Assembly: GCA_029907545.1 (NCBI GenBank)
Contig: JARYLR010000001.1
Location: 1 to 64,000, forward strand
Direction: 5' to 3'
Length of the DNA stretch: 64,000 nt
From: Candidatus Bathyarchaeota archaeon
Lineage (GTDB): Archaea; Thermoproteota; Bathyarchaeia; Bathyarchaeales; Bathycorpusculaceae
Shown piece after piece: positions 1 through 8,153 of the stretch; position 1 is the stretch's first letter, and each line of letters starts with the position of its first letter. Made by a program: the position numbers and the translations under genes. The notes beneath the pieces were generated by a model. It ran no database searches, had not been told where the DNA came from, and saw only the letters and a list, made by a program, of their open reading frames with translations.

Positions 1-3
1 AAA

Positions 4-1254
4 ATGAGAAAAGTATTAATCATAGCTCACCTGTACCATGCATCCCCAAGAGTCCCCGGCCTGACCAAATATCTTCCAGAGTTCGGCTGGGAGCCAGTTA
101 TCTTGACAACACCGCTCGGCGAAAATCCTGAAGCCCATTTTGGACCCCCGAATGATTTCAAGAAAACCACGCGGGTTGTGGAAACATTTGGGTACAGTTC
201 ACCTTACGGAAAGCGTCATGCGGCAAGCGGGAAGCAGGGGAAGGTTTTTTCTCTGCTGAGGTTTTTCTATCGATATTATCGGGAGATAGCGCAGTACCCT
301 GATGCGGAGAAAGGGTGGAAACCGTTTGCTCTCAGTGCAGGAAGTCGGTTGCTACAGGACGAGAAAATAGATGCGATTATAAGTAGTTCTTCGCCAGTAA
401 CCAGCCATCTTATCGCGTCTGAGCTTAAAAAAAGACATGAAACGCCTTGGATTGCTGATTTTCGCGATCTATGGACGCAGAATCATAGTTACCCTTACAG
501 TTTCGCAAGAAAAGTGTTAGAAACCAGACTGGAACTAAAAACCATGGCAAATGCGGATGCAATGATCACCGTTTCCGAAGACTGGGCAAGAAAGCTAGCA
601 ACACTGCACCAAAAGAAGGTAAAAACAATCTATAATGGCTTTGACCCCGAAATGCTGAACACTGGAAAAACACCTTTAACACCTAATTTTTCAGTAACCT
701 ACACTGGACAAATCTATCGGAAACAAGATCCCTCAAAGTTCCTCGTAGCTTTAAAGGAGCTGATTGATCAAGGAAGGATCCCCAGAAGCAGGATTGAGGT
801 CAGATTTTATGGACCACATAACGAGCAGCTAGCAAGCTGCACTGAAAAACTTGGCTTGTCAGATATAGTCAAGCAGCACGGCGTAATCTCAAGACAAGTT
901 TCTCTGGAGAAGCAGAGAGAATCACAGCTTTTGCTTCTGCTTAACTGGGAGGATGCCAAGGAAAAAGGTGTGCACACTGGTAAAATATTCGAGTACTTGG
1001 CATCTCAAAGACCTATTTTCGCTACAGGCGGTTTTGGCGATGATGCTGTGAGCAGATTGCTGATCGAAACAGATTCTGGCATCTACTGTTCAGATAAAAA
1101 TACAATTAAGAAAGTCTTAGCTACTTTCTATGAAGAATACGAGAAAAAAGGCAGCGTGCCGTACAAAGAAAACGTGCCGAAAATTAGCAGATATAGTTAC
1201 CGAGAAATGGCAAAAAGATTTGCCGAAATTCTCAAGAAAGTGGCTAAAGACTAA
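4..1254 (+). CDS. GT4-type glycosyltransferase
   Basis: This 416-residue protein looks like a GT-B fold glycosyltransferase of the GT4 type, which moves a sugar from a nucleotide-sugar donor onto a lipid or glycan acceptor at the cytoplasmic membrane face. The N-terminal acceptor lobe begins with a VLIIAHLY strand followed by a proline/glycine loop. The C-terminal donor lobe begins near residue 225 (FSVTYTGQIY) and carries a TGKIFEYLASQRPIFA stretch near residue 325, the usual nucleotide-sugar end of the family. The next two genes encode a nucleotide-sugar dehydrogenase and a flippase, so a surface polysaccharide or glycan-assembly role is likely. The donor and acceptor cannot be told from sequence. 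The ATG is four bases into the window, so an upstream start cannot be excluded. Confidence 0.8.
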   Translation: MRKVLIIAHLYHASPRVPGLTKYLPEFGWEPVILTTPLGENPEAHFGPPNDFKKTTRVVETFGYSSPYGKRHAASGKQGKVFSLLRFFYRYYREIAQYPDAEKGWKPFALSAGSRLLQDEKIDAIISSSSPVTSHLIASELKKRHETPWIADFRDLWTQNHSYPYSFARKVLETRLELKTMANADAMITVSEDWARKLATLHQKKVKTIYNGFDPEMLNTGKTPLTPNFSVTYTGQIYRKQDPSKFLVALKELIDQGRIPRSRIEVRFYGPHNEQLASCTEKLGLSDIVKQHGVISRQVSLEKQRESQLLLLLNWEDAKEKGVHTGKIFEYLASQRPIFATGGFGDDAVSRLLIETDSGIYCSDKNTIKKVLATFYEEYEKKGSVPYKENVPKISRYSYREMAKRFAEILKKVAKD

Positions 1255-1314
1255 GAGTAACCTTATAATGGCGAAATAGTTAATCTGTGAACCTAACAGA
1301 GGCGCATATCCAAA

Positions 1315-2136
1315 TTGAATGTTTGCGTTTTAGGTCTTGGCGAGGTAGGATTGCCTTCGGCGAGATATATTCTTGAGAAAAATATGAAGGTTTTCGGCTA
1401 CGACATAAATGAGGACGCAGTTGGAAGAGCCAAAAAACTTGGAATAGAAGCTACAACGGATTGGCGGAAAATACCTTTTTCGCAGGTTTACATCATATGT
1501 GTTTATGCAGGTCTCAAAAATGACAGCCCAGATTTTTCGTCTATCTATGAGGTGTGCAGAAAAATCGTTGAGAAAAAACGCGAGACTTCCACTTCCGAAA
1601 AATGCTTAATCTCCATAGAAAGCAAGATCATTCCAGGTTTGTGCAGAAAGCTCTATGAAGAGATTTTTAAAAGACACGTGTACTTAGTTCACGTTCCTCA
1701 TCGTTTCTGGGGTGGAGACCCTGTTAGGCATGGAGTTAGACAAAGCAGAGTAATCGGCGCCGTAGATGACGCCAGTTTGAGAAAAGGCTGGGCTTTCTAC
1801 AATGATCTGCTGCGAATACCCTTACACAAGGTTTCCTCAATAGAGGTTGCCGAGATGTCTAAGATCTCCGAACAAGCCTTCCGATACATTCAGATAGCCT
1901 TTGCTGAAGAACTTAAAATGGTATGCAACGAGCTTGGCATGAATTTTGATGAGTTACGCATCGCGTGCAACACAAAATGGAATATAGAGATCCCTGAAGC
2001 ACGAGACGGAATTGGAGGTCACTGTCTGCCAAAGGACTCTAGATATTTCACATCCCTAACAGGTTTAGCAAGACTTGTGCAAAGCGCGATGCAGGTTTAT
2101 GATGCCTATAAGAAGATGATTCGCAAGTTGAAGTAA
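1315..2136 (+). CDS. Short UDP-glucose/GDP-mannose dehydrogenase-family protein
   Basis: Resembles the UDP-glucose/GDP-mannose 6-dehydrogenases, which oxidise the C6 hydroxyl of a nucleotide sugar in two NAD+-dependent steps. The N-terminus has the Rossmann motif GLGEVG at residues 7-12. The family catalytic cysteine motif GGHCLPKD is present, with Cys237. The protein stops at 273 residues, whereas family members usually exceed 400, so the C-terminal UDP-sugar-binding domain is absent. The start is a TTG; no ATG gives the complete Rossmann strand. It sits between a glycosyltransferase and a flippase and probably makes a sugar acid or related donor for them, or has a different substrate because of the truncation. 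Confidence 0.75.
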   Translation: MNVCVLGLGEVGLPSARYILEKNMKVFGYDINEDAVGRAKKLGIEATTDWRKIPFSQVYIICVYAGLKNDSPDFSSIYEVCRKIVEKKRETSTSEKCLISIESKIIPGLCRKLYEEIFKRHVYLVHVPHRFWGGDPVRHGVRQSRVIGAVDDASLRKGWAFYNDLLRIPLHKVSSIEVAEMSKISEQAFRYIQIAFAEELKMVCNELGMNFDELRIACNTKWNIEIPEARDGIGGHCLPKDSRYFTSLTGLARLVQSAMQVYDAYKKMIRKLK

Positions 2137-2154
2137 TTGCCATTGTGAAGAACA

Positions 2155-3669
2155 TTGACGAAAAACGAAATCAAGTTACAGTATTCGGGTTTCGTGATTT
2201 TCGCCGCAAGACTGGTAAGCGTAGTTACAGGTTTTGCCTTCCAGCTGATGATTGCCCGGCAGACCTTGGGATTGGGACTGAGAACTGAGTATGATACGTG
2301 GTTTAACATAAATGATGTAACTGCGTACTTCACGTTGCTGGCTGGCATAATTCCCTTTTGGTCTATGCGGTTCATGGCGAGAGGCGAAGAGGGGGCCGCA
2401 AAAACCGGAATAGCTGCTAACTTGGTGATTTCTCTTATAGCTACGCTTGTTTATGTTCCACTCGTCCCTTTAATCACAATGTTGCTTAGGATTGGCGAGA
2501 GATATGTCATTTTGTACTATATTGTTGCCGTGCAGATCGTGGAAATCTATACAATCAATGCCTTTGAATCATGCCTGCGGGTAAAAAAGGCTCATGTTCT
2601 CGGTTTCGGCTTGATAATCGCGGAAGCCTGCAAGATCGTTGTAGGCTACATATTTATTATAGAGTTTAAGCAGCCACTTCAAGGGGCACTTATAAGCCTA
2701 ATTTTCGCAATGGCGCTACAAGCACTGTACTACTTGACATTGCTCAGAGAAGAGCTACTTGACAAGATTAAATGGAGCTACGCGAGAGAGTGGCTGAAAG
2801 GGTCGGTGCTGAACATTTACCAGTTCGCTGGGGGGCAGGTGGCAGCCTTCATATTAATAATGTTATTCAGTCAAGGCGGAGAAGGCGGAAGAAGCAACTA
2901 CGGCGTATCTTCACTCATTGCTAACGTGATCACATATTCAGCTTTCCTAGCCTTTGCTTTAACTCCTAAACTGCTTGCCGAGCGCAAACCAGAAGACATT
3001 ACAACCTCGTTAAGGACGGTGCTCATGTTTGCGGTTCCCATGACGACTGGTGTGATAGCGCTGTCTTATTCTTACTTGACGATTATGGGAACAGGCTATG
3101 AAGGCACGGTGGGTTACGAGCAAAACGTGCCAATACTGATTGTTTTGGCTCTTGACGCCTTAGTGGTGACGATAGGAACACTCTTCGGATATGTTCTTTT
3201 TGGAGCGGAGACTGTGGACGAGAAAGCAAAAATATCGTTCAGAGAGTTGCTTAAGAGCCGCCTCTTTATTGCTTTCTCGTTGCCATACATTCACTTCATG
3301 ATAACTATACCATCAACGTACTACGTCCTAACAAGCTTGGCCGGAGAACAACCGTTACAAGCTGCTTTCTATACTAGTATAATTAACGCGTCCGCAAGGT
3401 TGGTAACATTTGCTATACAGCTCTCCATCGTGCGCAAAATGATTAAAGTTGAGATTCCGTGGAACAGCATTGCAAAATACGTTTTAGCTTCTTTAGTGAT
3501 GGGAACAATCTTGTACATTCTTCCGCGCCCAACCAAGATCATACCAACCGTAGGCATGACTGCTCTCGGCGGAATTATTTACTTTGCCATTTTGGCTGCT
3601 GCTGATGCAGAGGCAAGATATCTAATAGCAACTGTACTGAGGAAAGTGAAAAAGCCGTTTGGAGATTAG
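2155..3669 (+). CDS. Polysaccharide/lipid-linked oligosaccharide flippase-like membrane protein
   Basis: A 504-residue, strongly hydrophobic protein with roughly a dozen predicted membrane segments, fitting the Wzx/MATE-like flippases that move lipid-linked glycans across the membrane. The N-terminus (FVIFAARLVSVVTGFAFQLMIARQTLG) has the usual pattern of an amphipathic first helix ending in an ARxxLG-like turn. It starts at a TTG 18 bases after the dehydrogenase stop, so the two are probably co-transcribed. Its stop codon overlaps that of the convergent TrmB-like gene (shared bases 3666-3669). The assignment rests on hydropathy, the N-terminal pattern and gene context. Confidence 0.72.
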   Translation: MTKNEIKLQYSGFVIFAARLVSVVTGFAFQLMIARQTLGLGLRTEYDTWFNINDVTAYFTLLAGIIPFWSMRFMARGEEGAAKTGIAANLVISLIATLVYVPLVPLITMLLRIGERYVILYYIVAVQIVEIYTINAFESCLRVKKAHVLGFGLIIAEACKIVVGYIFIIEFKQPLQGALISLIFAMALQALYYLTLLREELLDKIKWSYAREWLKGSVLNIYQFAGGQVAAFILIMLFSQGGEGGRSNYGVSSLIANVITYSAFLAFALTPKLLAERKPEDITTSLRTVLMFAVPMTTGVIALSYSYLTIMGTGYEGTVGYEQNVPILIVLALDALVVTIGTLFGYVLFGAETVDEKAKISFRELLKSRLFIAFSLPYIHFMITIPSTYYVLTSLAGEQPLQAAFYTSIINASARLVTFAIQLSIVRKMIKVEIPWNSIAKYVLASLVMGTILYILPRPTKIIPTVGMTALGGIIYFAILAAADAEARYLIATVLRKVKKPFGD

Positions 3670-4538
3670 TTGCTACTATTCCAAAGCTCTAAGAACAGCG
3701 CCTTGAGCGCTTTTGTGAAAGCATCATAGTTTGTCCAAAGAGCGGCGACGCGTTTCTTACCATTATTCTTCCTAATCAGCAGAAGCAGCTGCTCATTGTC
3801 TGTAAGTATGAAGGTTGGCAGTCCATCTACTGTTGATGCGGAGTATTTGGCTTTTTTCAGTTTTGTCTTTTCCAAGAAGAAGCAGCTTTTAGGTGAATAG
3901 TTCGCCAGTAACTGAATGTTTATGCCGCTTCGCGATGCTGTTTCAAGTTTGTCTAGGAGACCAGCGTGGTAGAATCCTGCTATGTCTTGTTCGGAGAAGA
4001 ATACAAACATTTCTTTCGCCGTGGTGGTTACGATTTCGTCTGCTTTGAGGTTGATTTGTTCTTCGCCTTCGAGGATCTGGAATACTTCTTTTCTTTCTTG
4101 TTCGATTTCGGTTTTTGGGAGTGAAAGCCAAAGGCTGCAAAGGTTGCTTTTTCTTTTTTCAAGCAGGTTTATTTTCATTTTTTTAGTTTCTATGAGCACG
4201 TCTAAAGCTTTTTCAAACGGGGTAGCAATAAATTTTAGAGGTTTTTCGAAAACCGAAGAGGTTAAGCCTTTCTTTTCAAGGTCCCGCAGTATTCGGTAGG
4301 TTTCAGTTCTATGAAGTGCTAGCGCTTCGGAGATTTCGCTTGCTTTGTGTTCGCCTGTTCTTGCTATGTATAGGTAGACTCTAACTTCGTTTTTTGACAG
4401 CCCGAGTCTGTGCAATGCTTTTTCTATGGTTTCCAGGGATTTGTTTGGTCCCTTGTCGGTGCGTACAAATTTCCATAGACCGGAATTTTCATCGTAGAGT
4501 TTGACTATGGTTTCTGGTTTTTCTATTGATAATTCCAT
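3666..4538 (-). CDS. TrmB-family transcriptional regulator
   Basis: A 290-residue protein with a TrmB-type winged helix at about residues 40-110: LGLSKNEVRVYLYIARTGEH, then a recognition helix (LHRTETYRILRDLEKKG). A coiled-coil stretch rich in Lys and Leu follows near residues 115-135. The C-terminal half resembles the phospholipase-D-like sensor region of these regulators. TrmB proteins usually bind promoters in response to sugars. The neighbouring glycan genes are convergent, so the target is unknown. A palindromic TATA region lies about 65 bases upstream and could allow autoregulation. Confidence 0.8.
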   Translation of the reverse strand: MELSIEKPETIVKLYDENSGLWKFVRTDKGPNKSLETIEKALHRLGLSKNEVRVYLYIARTGEHKASEISEALALHRTETYRILRDLEKKGLTSSVFEKPLKFIATPFEKALDVLIETKKMKINLLEKRKSNLCSLWLSLPKTEIEQERKEVFQILEGEEQINLKADEIVTTTAKEMFVFFSEQDIAGFYHAGLLDKLETASRSGINIQLLANYSPKSCFFLEKTKLKKAKYSASTVDGLPTFILTDNEQLLLLIRKNNGKKRVAALWTNYDAFTKALKALFLELWNSSN

Positions 4539-4600
4539 TTTTGTTCCCTTGTTGCCTTGCTCCTTGTTCGGTTTCTGAGACAGAATCCGATTGACTTTGG

Positions 4601-4613
4601 GTATATTTTATAC
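4601..4613 (-). promoter_or_regulatory. Palindromic TATA region upstream of the TrmB-like gene
   Basis: The 13 bases read GTATA-TTT-TATAC, a perfect inverted repeat that on the minus strand also gives the TATA-like sequence TATAAAATATAC. It lies about 65 bp before the start at 4538, so transcription would begin near 4580 with a leader of about 40 nt. An inverted repeat lying on the TATA box is a common place for an archaeal repressor to bind, but binding is inferred. Confidence 0.45.
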
Positions 4614-5021
4614 TTCTGAATTCGTAAGATAGGTTACAAATATGTATCCACGATCCAGATTACCAATATATGATCTTGCATGACCATAAAGCAGAAGCCT
4701 TGTCTGTTTGAGGTTTTACAAGCTCGTGGTTAGGACATTTCTGCCTGTAACGTGTGTTTTTGCTGTTTCTAATGCGACCAGCTACAGATGGAAACCAACC
4801 AATTAAAGGAACAGATCGTGAGTCCAAAGATTAACATTTGTATTCAAACGCTGTATGAAGCCGTAAGATCGAAGGTTAATGTTTTTTACAGCTAATCACC
4901 ATGCGCACTATCTGCTGTAGCCATCTTGTGTGTGAAAGCCTGCAACATACTAACCCTATTATTCGTTGCACCCTGACAGTCTTCACAAGGGCCTGATTAT
5001 CGAAGAATCTGAGGAAACCTT
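4614..5021. other. Non-coding gap, no gene seen
   Basis: About 400 bases between the divergent TrmB-like gene and the hypothetical pair. I find no open frame with coding character, no tRNA T-loop motif and no repeat array. The A+T content is a little higher than in the flanking genes. It presumably holds the promoter for the gene at 5022, but I cannot single out a convincing TATA box. Confidence 0.5.
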
Positions 5022-5567
5022 ATGGAGACAACAGAAAACACGACCCAGACAAACGAGCCACCAGCATTTCAGTTTTCCGCAACGCTTTCAGAGGAAACTG
5101 AAAGCGAAGAAAAGCTTCAAGACCTCTTGACCATTCTTAACCAAGAGACCCAGCAATTAAGCGAGTACATAACAGAAGAAAACGTGCTTGCCAAAGAAGT
5201 GTGCCGCCTGCTGAAGCATGTTCTGAAAGAAATGCAAGTCAGCCTCAACATACCGGCACACAGTCTAAATGGGAAAGACAAGGTTGTCAAAAAAGCAGTG
5301 CTAGACGAAGAAGGATGTCTGACGCTGATCTATGAAAATAATGAAAAAACTACGGCAACCCTAGCGGAATATCCACCGCACATCGTAATGGCTGTTCTGC
5401 GAAACGTGGTTCCAGAACTTGCTAAAGCCGTAAACGCGTACAAGAAGAGGCTGAATGTGCGGACAAAGTTTTTGGAAAATGTCAAAAAAGAGCTGAAAAG
5501 CCTAGTGAAAGCCATCAGCGCGAACACTGAGCAAGAACGCTATAGTGAAGAAGAATTAAAAAAGTAG
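5022..5567 (+). CDS. Hypothetical acidic helical protein
   Basis: Not recognised. The 181-residue product begins with a Thr/Glu-rich tail (about 30 residues), then appears almost wholly alpha-helical. A middle segment (about 90-130) alternates charged and hydrophobic residues and may form a small beta-containing domain. The C-terminal half is basic, helical and possibly coiled coil. There is no signal peptide or membrane segment. It overlaps the next gene by one base (TAGTG), so the two are translationally linked and may form a complex. Confidence 0.6.
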   Translation: METTENTTQTNEPPAFQFSATLSEETESEEKLQDLLTILNQETQQLSEYITEENVLAKEVCRLLKHVLKEMQVSLNIPAHSLNGKDKVVKKAVLDEEGCLTLIYENNEKTTATLAEYPPHIVMAVLRNVVPELAKAVNAYKKRLNVRTKFLENVKKELKSLVKAISANTEQERYSEEELKK

Positions 5568-6115
5568 TGGTGTTAGAAATGGATGGATGTTTAACCGAAA
5601 TTAGAACTTTTTACTCTCTGAAAGAGCTACGCGAGACCACAGAGGCGGAAATCACCCAGAACAAAATGCTTCTGGAAGATTATAGCCAGTGGCTTGGAAG
5701 CCTTCTAAGAAAACCGGAATCATCGAAAGACATGGAGTGGACAAAGAAAGCAGCAGAACTGCAGAAGCTGTTTAAAACAGGAGGCAAAACAGCTAAAAAA
5801 GAAAACAAGAAAGCCAACACCCCAACAGAGTGGGTGCAATTCAGAGACATCATGCTGTGCGCAGACAACATAGGAGAAGCAGAAATACTTTTCGAAGCAA
5901 TAGAAGAACTGAAAAGCAAGATCGATAAACTTGAAAAAGCCAGAAACTCCGTCGCCGATCTAGAAAAACACGGTCTTGGAAAGGATCTGCTCTACATCGT
6001 CTACATGCACGACGGCGTGCCAGAGAGAATATACTTAAAGCCTAAAAACGTGGATGTTGCCAGCAAATTCGAGTTTGCTGCAGATTTCTCAGTTCTTAAG
6101 CAAGCTGAGCCCTAA
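5567..6115 (+). CDS. Hypothetical helical protein, partner of the preceding gene
   Basis: Not recognised. The 182-residue product has an N-terminal helical region, a Lys-rich linker near residues 65-85, then a helical hairpin (IGEAEILFEAIEELKSKIDKL) and a C-terminal segment with short beta strands (LLYIVYMHDGVPERIYLKP). The GTG at 5567 overlaps the previous stop; an in-frame ATG at 5579 is an alternative start. No membrane segment or metal-binding motif is visible. Its length nearly equals that of its neighbour, which may suggest a paired complex, but no sequence relationship between the two is obvious by eye. Confidence 0.6.
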   Translation: MVLEMDGCLTEIRTFYSLKELRETTEAEITQNKMLLEDYSQWLGSLLRKPESSKDMEWTKKAAELQKLFKTGGKTAKKENKKANTPTEWVQFRDIMLCADNIGEAEILFEAIEELKSKIDKLEKARNSVADLEKHGLGKDLLYIVYMHDGVPERIYLKPKNVDVASKFEFAADFSVLKQAEP

Positions 6116-6141
6116 AAAAGCGGGAATAATGCCTCTCTCGC

Positions 6142-6411
6142 TCAGGACAGCAGCTCAGTCAGCAAGCTTCGTAACTCTTCTTTGCCTTTCAGCTTTCTGA
6201 AAATGGCTTTGCCCGTTGCATAGACACGAAAAGATGCGTTTCTGAAAGTTAGCTCGAAAATCATGGCTGACACCGTTTTTTCTTTTTTCGCTTTTTCAAG
6301 AATTTTCTTAATTGCCTCGTCTTTTTTATCGTATTTGAATATGACTATGAGATCTTTTTCTTCACCGCACGCCTCGTCGATTCTGGCAACATAGTTATCG
6401 ACTACGCTCAT
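6142..6411 (-). CDS. Small hypothetical protein of the Fe-S operon
   Basis: An 89-residue protein that starts on the stop codon of the SufS gene (TAATG overlap) and is the last gene of the Fe-S assembly operon. It has an alternating alpha/beta pattern with two strands (DLIVIFKYD and SAMIFELTF) and a Lys/Glu-rich helix between them. No cysteine beyond Cys15 is present, so it is unlikely to be a scaffold. Position suggests an accessory role in sulfur or cluster transfer, but that is inference only. Confidence 0.6.
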   Translation of the reverse strand: MSVVDNYVARIDEACGEEKDLIVIFKYDKKDEAIKKILEKAKKEKTVSAMIFELTFRNASFRVYATGKAIFRKLKGKEELRSLLTELLS

Positions 6412-7646
6412 TAGACCTGTTCGATCTCCTGAAGAACCATAATAAGGCGATCAATCTCTGCTTTTGTGTTGTAAATGTAAAAGCTTGCTCTCGCAGAGGA
6501 TTTCAGCCCTAGCAACTGATGTAACGGCTGAGCACAATGGAAACCGCTTCGAAGCATAATACCATAACTATCAAGCAGCAAAGCCACGTCATGAGAACTC
6601 ATTCCTTCAATATTGAAGGGTATTATGCCGCATTTTTCTTTCGGATTTTTCGGTCCGAGAACCGTGATTTTTTCGCATTCCTTCAATCGACCCATGGCAT
6701 AATCTGTCAATGCTTTCTCGTGATTAGCTACGTTGCCCATGCCGATGTTTTTCAGATAGCGCACAGCCTCCATTAAGCCTATACCACCGCAACTGTTAGG
6801 CGTGCCAGCCTCAAACTTCCAAGGCAATTCATTCCAAGAAATGGAACAGCGATCTCGGCTATGGTCGTATGAAACTTCACGGATCATCTCACCGCCGCCA
6901 TGGAAGGGTTCCATCGCTTCAAGAAGTTCGCGCTTTCCATAGAGTACACCGATTCCTGTCGGCGCCAGCATCTTATGCCCTGAAAACGCAAAAAAATCCA
7001 CATCCAAGCCTTTGACATCCACGGGCATGTGCGGGACAGATTGAGCGCCATCAACAAGCACCAAAGCATCGAACTCGTGAGCTAACTTGGCGATTTTTTT
7101 AATATCGTTGACAACGCCGGTAACATTGGATACGTGGGATACGCATACCAGTTTTGTTTTTTTGGAGATCATGTCTTCGAGAGACGGGTAGTCTAAGGTT
7201 CCATCTTCTTGAATTCTAGCATACTTAACTCTAAAACCGCGAATTTTGGACAAATTCTCCCAAGGAACAATATTGCTGTGATGTTCCATCAAAGTGGCGA
7301 GAACTTCATCTTCCTTTCGCAGCTTGCGAAGACCCCAAGTGTAGGCAACAAGGTTTATCGCCTCTGTGGTTCCCCGCACAAAAATCGTTTCTTCCATTCC
7401 TTTTGCGTTTATGAACGAGGCAACCTCTTCGTGTGCTTTCTCGTAAAGTTCCGATGCCTCTCGTGAAAGCGTGTAAACAGCACGGTGAATGTTCGCATTA
7501 TGTTGTTCATAGAAATCTACCGCTGCGTTGATAACTTGTTTTGGCTTCTGAGATGTTGCCGCATTATCAAAATAGATCAAGGGATGCCCGTTGATTTTAC
7601 GCTTTAATATTGGAAAATCTTCTCGAATTTTATCTACATCTAGCAT
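6411..7646 (-). CDS. sufS: SufS-type cysteine desulfurase
   Basis: Class V aminotransferase fold, group II cysteine desulfurase. It removes sulfur from L-cysteine as an enzyme-bound persulfide and yields alanine, using PLP. The 411-residue length is normal. The PLP lysine is Lys225 in FSGHKML, the catalytic cysteine is Cys371 in RSGFHCAQPLH, and the cofactor-stacking EHHSN motif is at 121-125. The gene overlaps the upstream IscU-like scaffold gene by seven bases, so sulfur is likely handed directly to that scaffold. All usual active-site residues are present, unlike in the second desulfurase-like protein of this operon. Confidence 0.92.
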   Translation of the reverse strand: MLDVDKIREDFPILKRKINGHPLIYFDNAATSQKPKQVINAAVDFYEQHNANIHRAVYTLSREASELYEKAHEEVASFINAKGMEETIFVRGTTEAINLVAYTWGLRKLRKEDEVLATLMEHHSNIVPWENLSKIRGFRVKYARIQEDGTLDYPSLEDMISKKTKLVCVSHVSNVTGVVNDIKKIAKLAHEFDALVLVDGAQSVPHMPVDVKGLDVDFFAFSGHKMLAPTGIGVLYGKRELLEAMEPFHGGGEMIREVSYDHSRDRCSISWNELPWKFEAGTPNSCGGIGLMEAVRYLKNIGMGNVANHEKALTDYAMGRLKECEKITVLGPKNPKEKCGIIPFNIEGMSSHDVALLLDSYGIMLRSGFHCAQPLHQLLGLKSSARASFYIYNTKAEIDRLIMVLQEIEQV

Positions 7647-8152
7647 TGTCCTTCTCCTTCTGCTCCAGCCTTCATTCTTTTTAGCAAAAGTTTTCCCAGT
7701 TCTTCTTCCTCCAAGGCTTGCTTTTCCTCAAAACTTGGTTCACTCTGCACCCAAGAAGGCGAGAGACCCTTTTGCTTAAGATATTTCCTAATAGCTCGTT
7801 TCAAAGCTCCAACCGCAAGGATTCCGCAGTGAAACTTTACACTTGGAAGCCCGCCTACCGCCTCTGTCACCTTTTTCCATGAAATTCCCCAGGCCTCTTC
7901 AAGCGTAAGCCCCTTAACCATTTCGGTAACGATGCTTGAGGTTGCTATGTTAGCGGCGCAACCGTAGCTTTCAAAAGAAGCCTTCTCAATCACGTGACGA
8001 TCACTGATTTTTAGATAAAAGGTGATCATGTCACCGCATGAAGGATTACCTGCAACCGCTGAGACAGAGGCATCCTCCATTTTTCCTAGGTTTTTCGGGT
8101 TTTTAAACAGCTCAAGTATTTTAGGATTGTATGGCAGTGGTATTCTTGACAT
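7640..8152 (-). CDS. IscU/SufU-type Fe-S cluster scaffold
   Basis: A 170-residue NifU-N/IscU fold protein on which Fe-S clusters are built before transfer to apoproteins. The three ligand cysteines are Cys39 (NPSCGD, with Asp41), Cys65 (GCAAN) and Cys109 (FHCG). The C-terminal 40 residues are a charged extension beyond the IscU core. It lies between two desulfurase-like genes and is tightly coupled to both, with one base between it and the upstream gene and seven bases overlapping the downstream gene. Confidence 0.9.
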   Translation of the reverse strand: MSRIPLPYNPKILELFKNPKNLGKMEDASVSAVAGNPSCGDMITFYLKISDRHVIEKASFESYGCAANIATSSIVTEMVKGLTLEEAWGISWKKVTEAVGGLPSVKFHCGILAVGALKRAIRKYLKQKGLSPSWVQSEPSFEEKQALEEEELGKLLLKRMKAGAEGEGQC

Positions 8153-8153
8153 G

